NCBI GenBank assembly: GCA_964017045.1
Contig: OZ024806.1
Coordinates: 25,159,503-25,223,502 of the forward strand
From: Omphiscola glabra
Taxonomy: Eukaryota; Mollusca; Gastropoda; Lymnaeidae
Reading direction: 5' to 3'
DNA length: 64,000 nt
Shown: positions 63,511 to 64,000 of the stretch, in pieces
Layout of the letters: every line of letters starts with the position of its first letter
How positions within the stretch are numbered: position 1 is the stretch's first letter
Notes under the pieces: model-generated
Told to the model about the DNA's origin: nothing
Databases searched by the model: none
The model's input: the letters and a program-made list of their open reading frames with translations, nothing else
Program-made: the position numbers and the translations under genes

Positions 63511-64000
63511 CAGCGCGTGATATACAGAAAGAGTTTAAAAATGTGTCACAGTTTGTGACAAAGAGAGGGGTGGTTGAAGATCGTATAAATTAATAGTCTA
63601 ATGCTGAAGTGTGTTATAGATTAAATTGCAATTTTTATATATATTTTTAAAAACATTTTTTAGTTCGAAAGTGACGTACTTTATTGGGGAGGGGGGGTAT
63701 CTGAGATTATTGACACGTGGGTTTTGGGGGGGGGGATAGTACAAAAATAACATGCCGTACTTAATAGACAGCCCCTAAGATAGACAGGACAGACTCGTTT
63801 TTACCTGACTGGGATTGAGACCGGGACAAAAGTTCAAACAGCCTGGGTCGCCGGGACATAAGTTCAAACAGCCTGGGTCACCGGGACAAGGCTTATAAAC
63901 TGGGACTATCCCCTTCAAACGGAGTGGTTGGTGGTGGTGGGGGGGGGGGTCGGGGGCGTACAGTAAGCCTAATGAATATTATAAAGATATTTTTGTCTAA
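63511..64000. other. Window end, no feature called
   Basis: G-rich runs near 63690, 63725 and 63938; a short repeat 'gacataagttcaaacagcct' appears twice near 63830-63870. No gene is seen. Confidence 0.45.

Overview
The window is animal nuclear DNA. One intron-rich gene with canonical GT-AG (plus two GC-AG) splice sites runs across it on the + strand, set in AT-rich sequence full of minisatellites, hAT-like MITEs and dead LINE tails. The codon use and repeat style fit a lophotrochozoan, most likely a gastropod mollusc. That taxon is an inference from general resemblance, not from a search.

Layout. 1-9.7 kb is repeat-rich and has no gene I can recognise: a partial tRNA-derived SINE, an 18-copy 28-bp minisatellite, a 1-kb hAT-like element, a foldback block, a locally duplicated segment, and two copies of an 8-bp-TSD MITE. 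9.7-49.7 kb is a complete TRANK1-like gene (TPR and ankyrin repeat-containing protein 1). I reconstructed 46 coding exons whose phases all chain without a frameshift, giving about 2761 residues: N-terminal TPR, ankyrin-like middle, acidic linkers, an SF1 UvrD-like helicase core with its main motifs, a long helical C-terminal region, and a Q/P-rich tail with a 13-residue tandem repeat. Most introns contain minisatellites of 18-62 bp, and several start at the splice donor. 49.7-64 kb is again intergenic: more minisatellites, two LINE reverse-transcriptase C-terminal relics, a hAT MITE, and a diverged second copy of the first 2 kb of the window in direct orientation.

No CRISPR, operon, tRNA or rRNA gene was seen. 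The most interesting material is how the repeats arose: a minisatellite built from a LINE 3' tail; another built from an exon's 3' end plus its splice donor; a donor-seeded array of decoy splice sites; paralogous flanks that expanded different minisatellites; MITE and insertion empty sites inside one local duplication; a 622-bp GC-rich insert with strong hairpins in an intron; and a perfect 32-bp-stem hairpin in another intron.

Exon borders come from reading consensus splice sites and frame continuity by eye. The 5' end (exon 1) and the polyadenylation site are the least certain parts.
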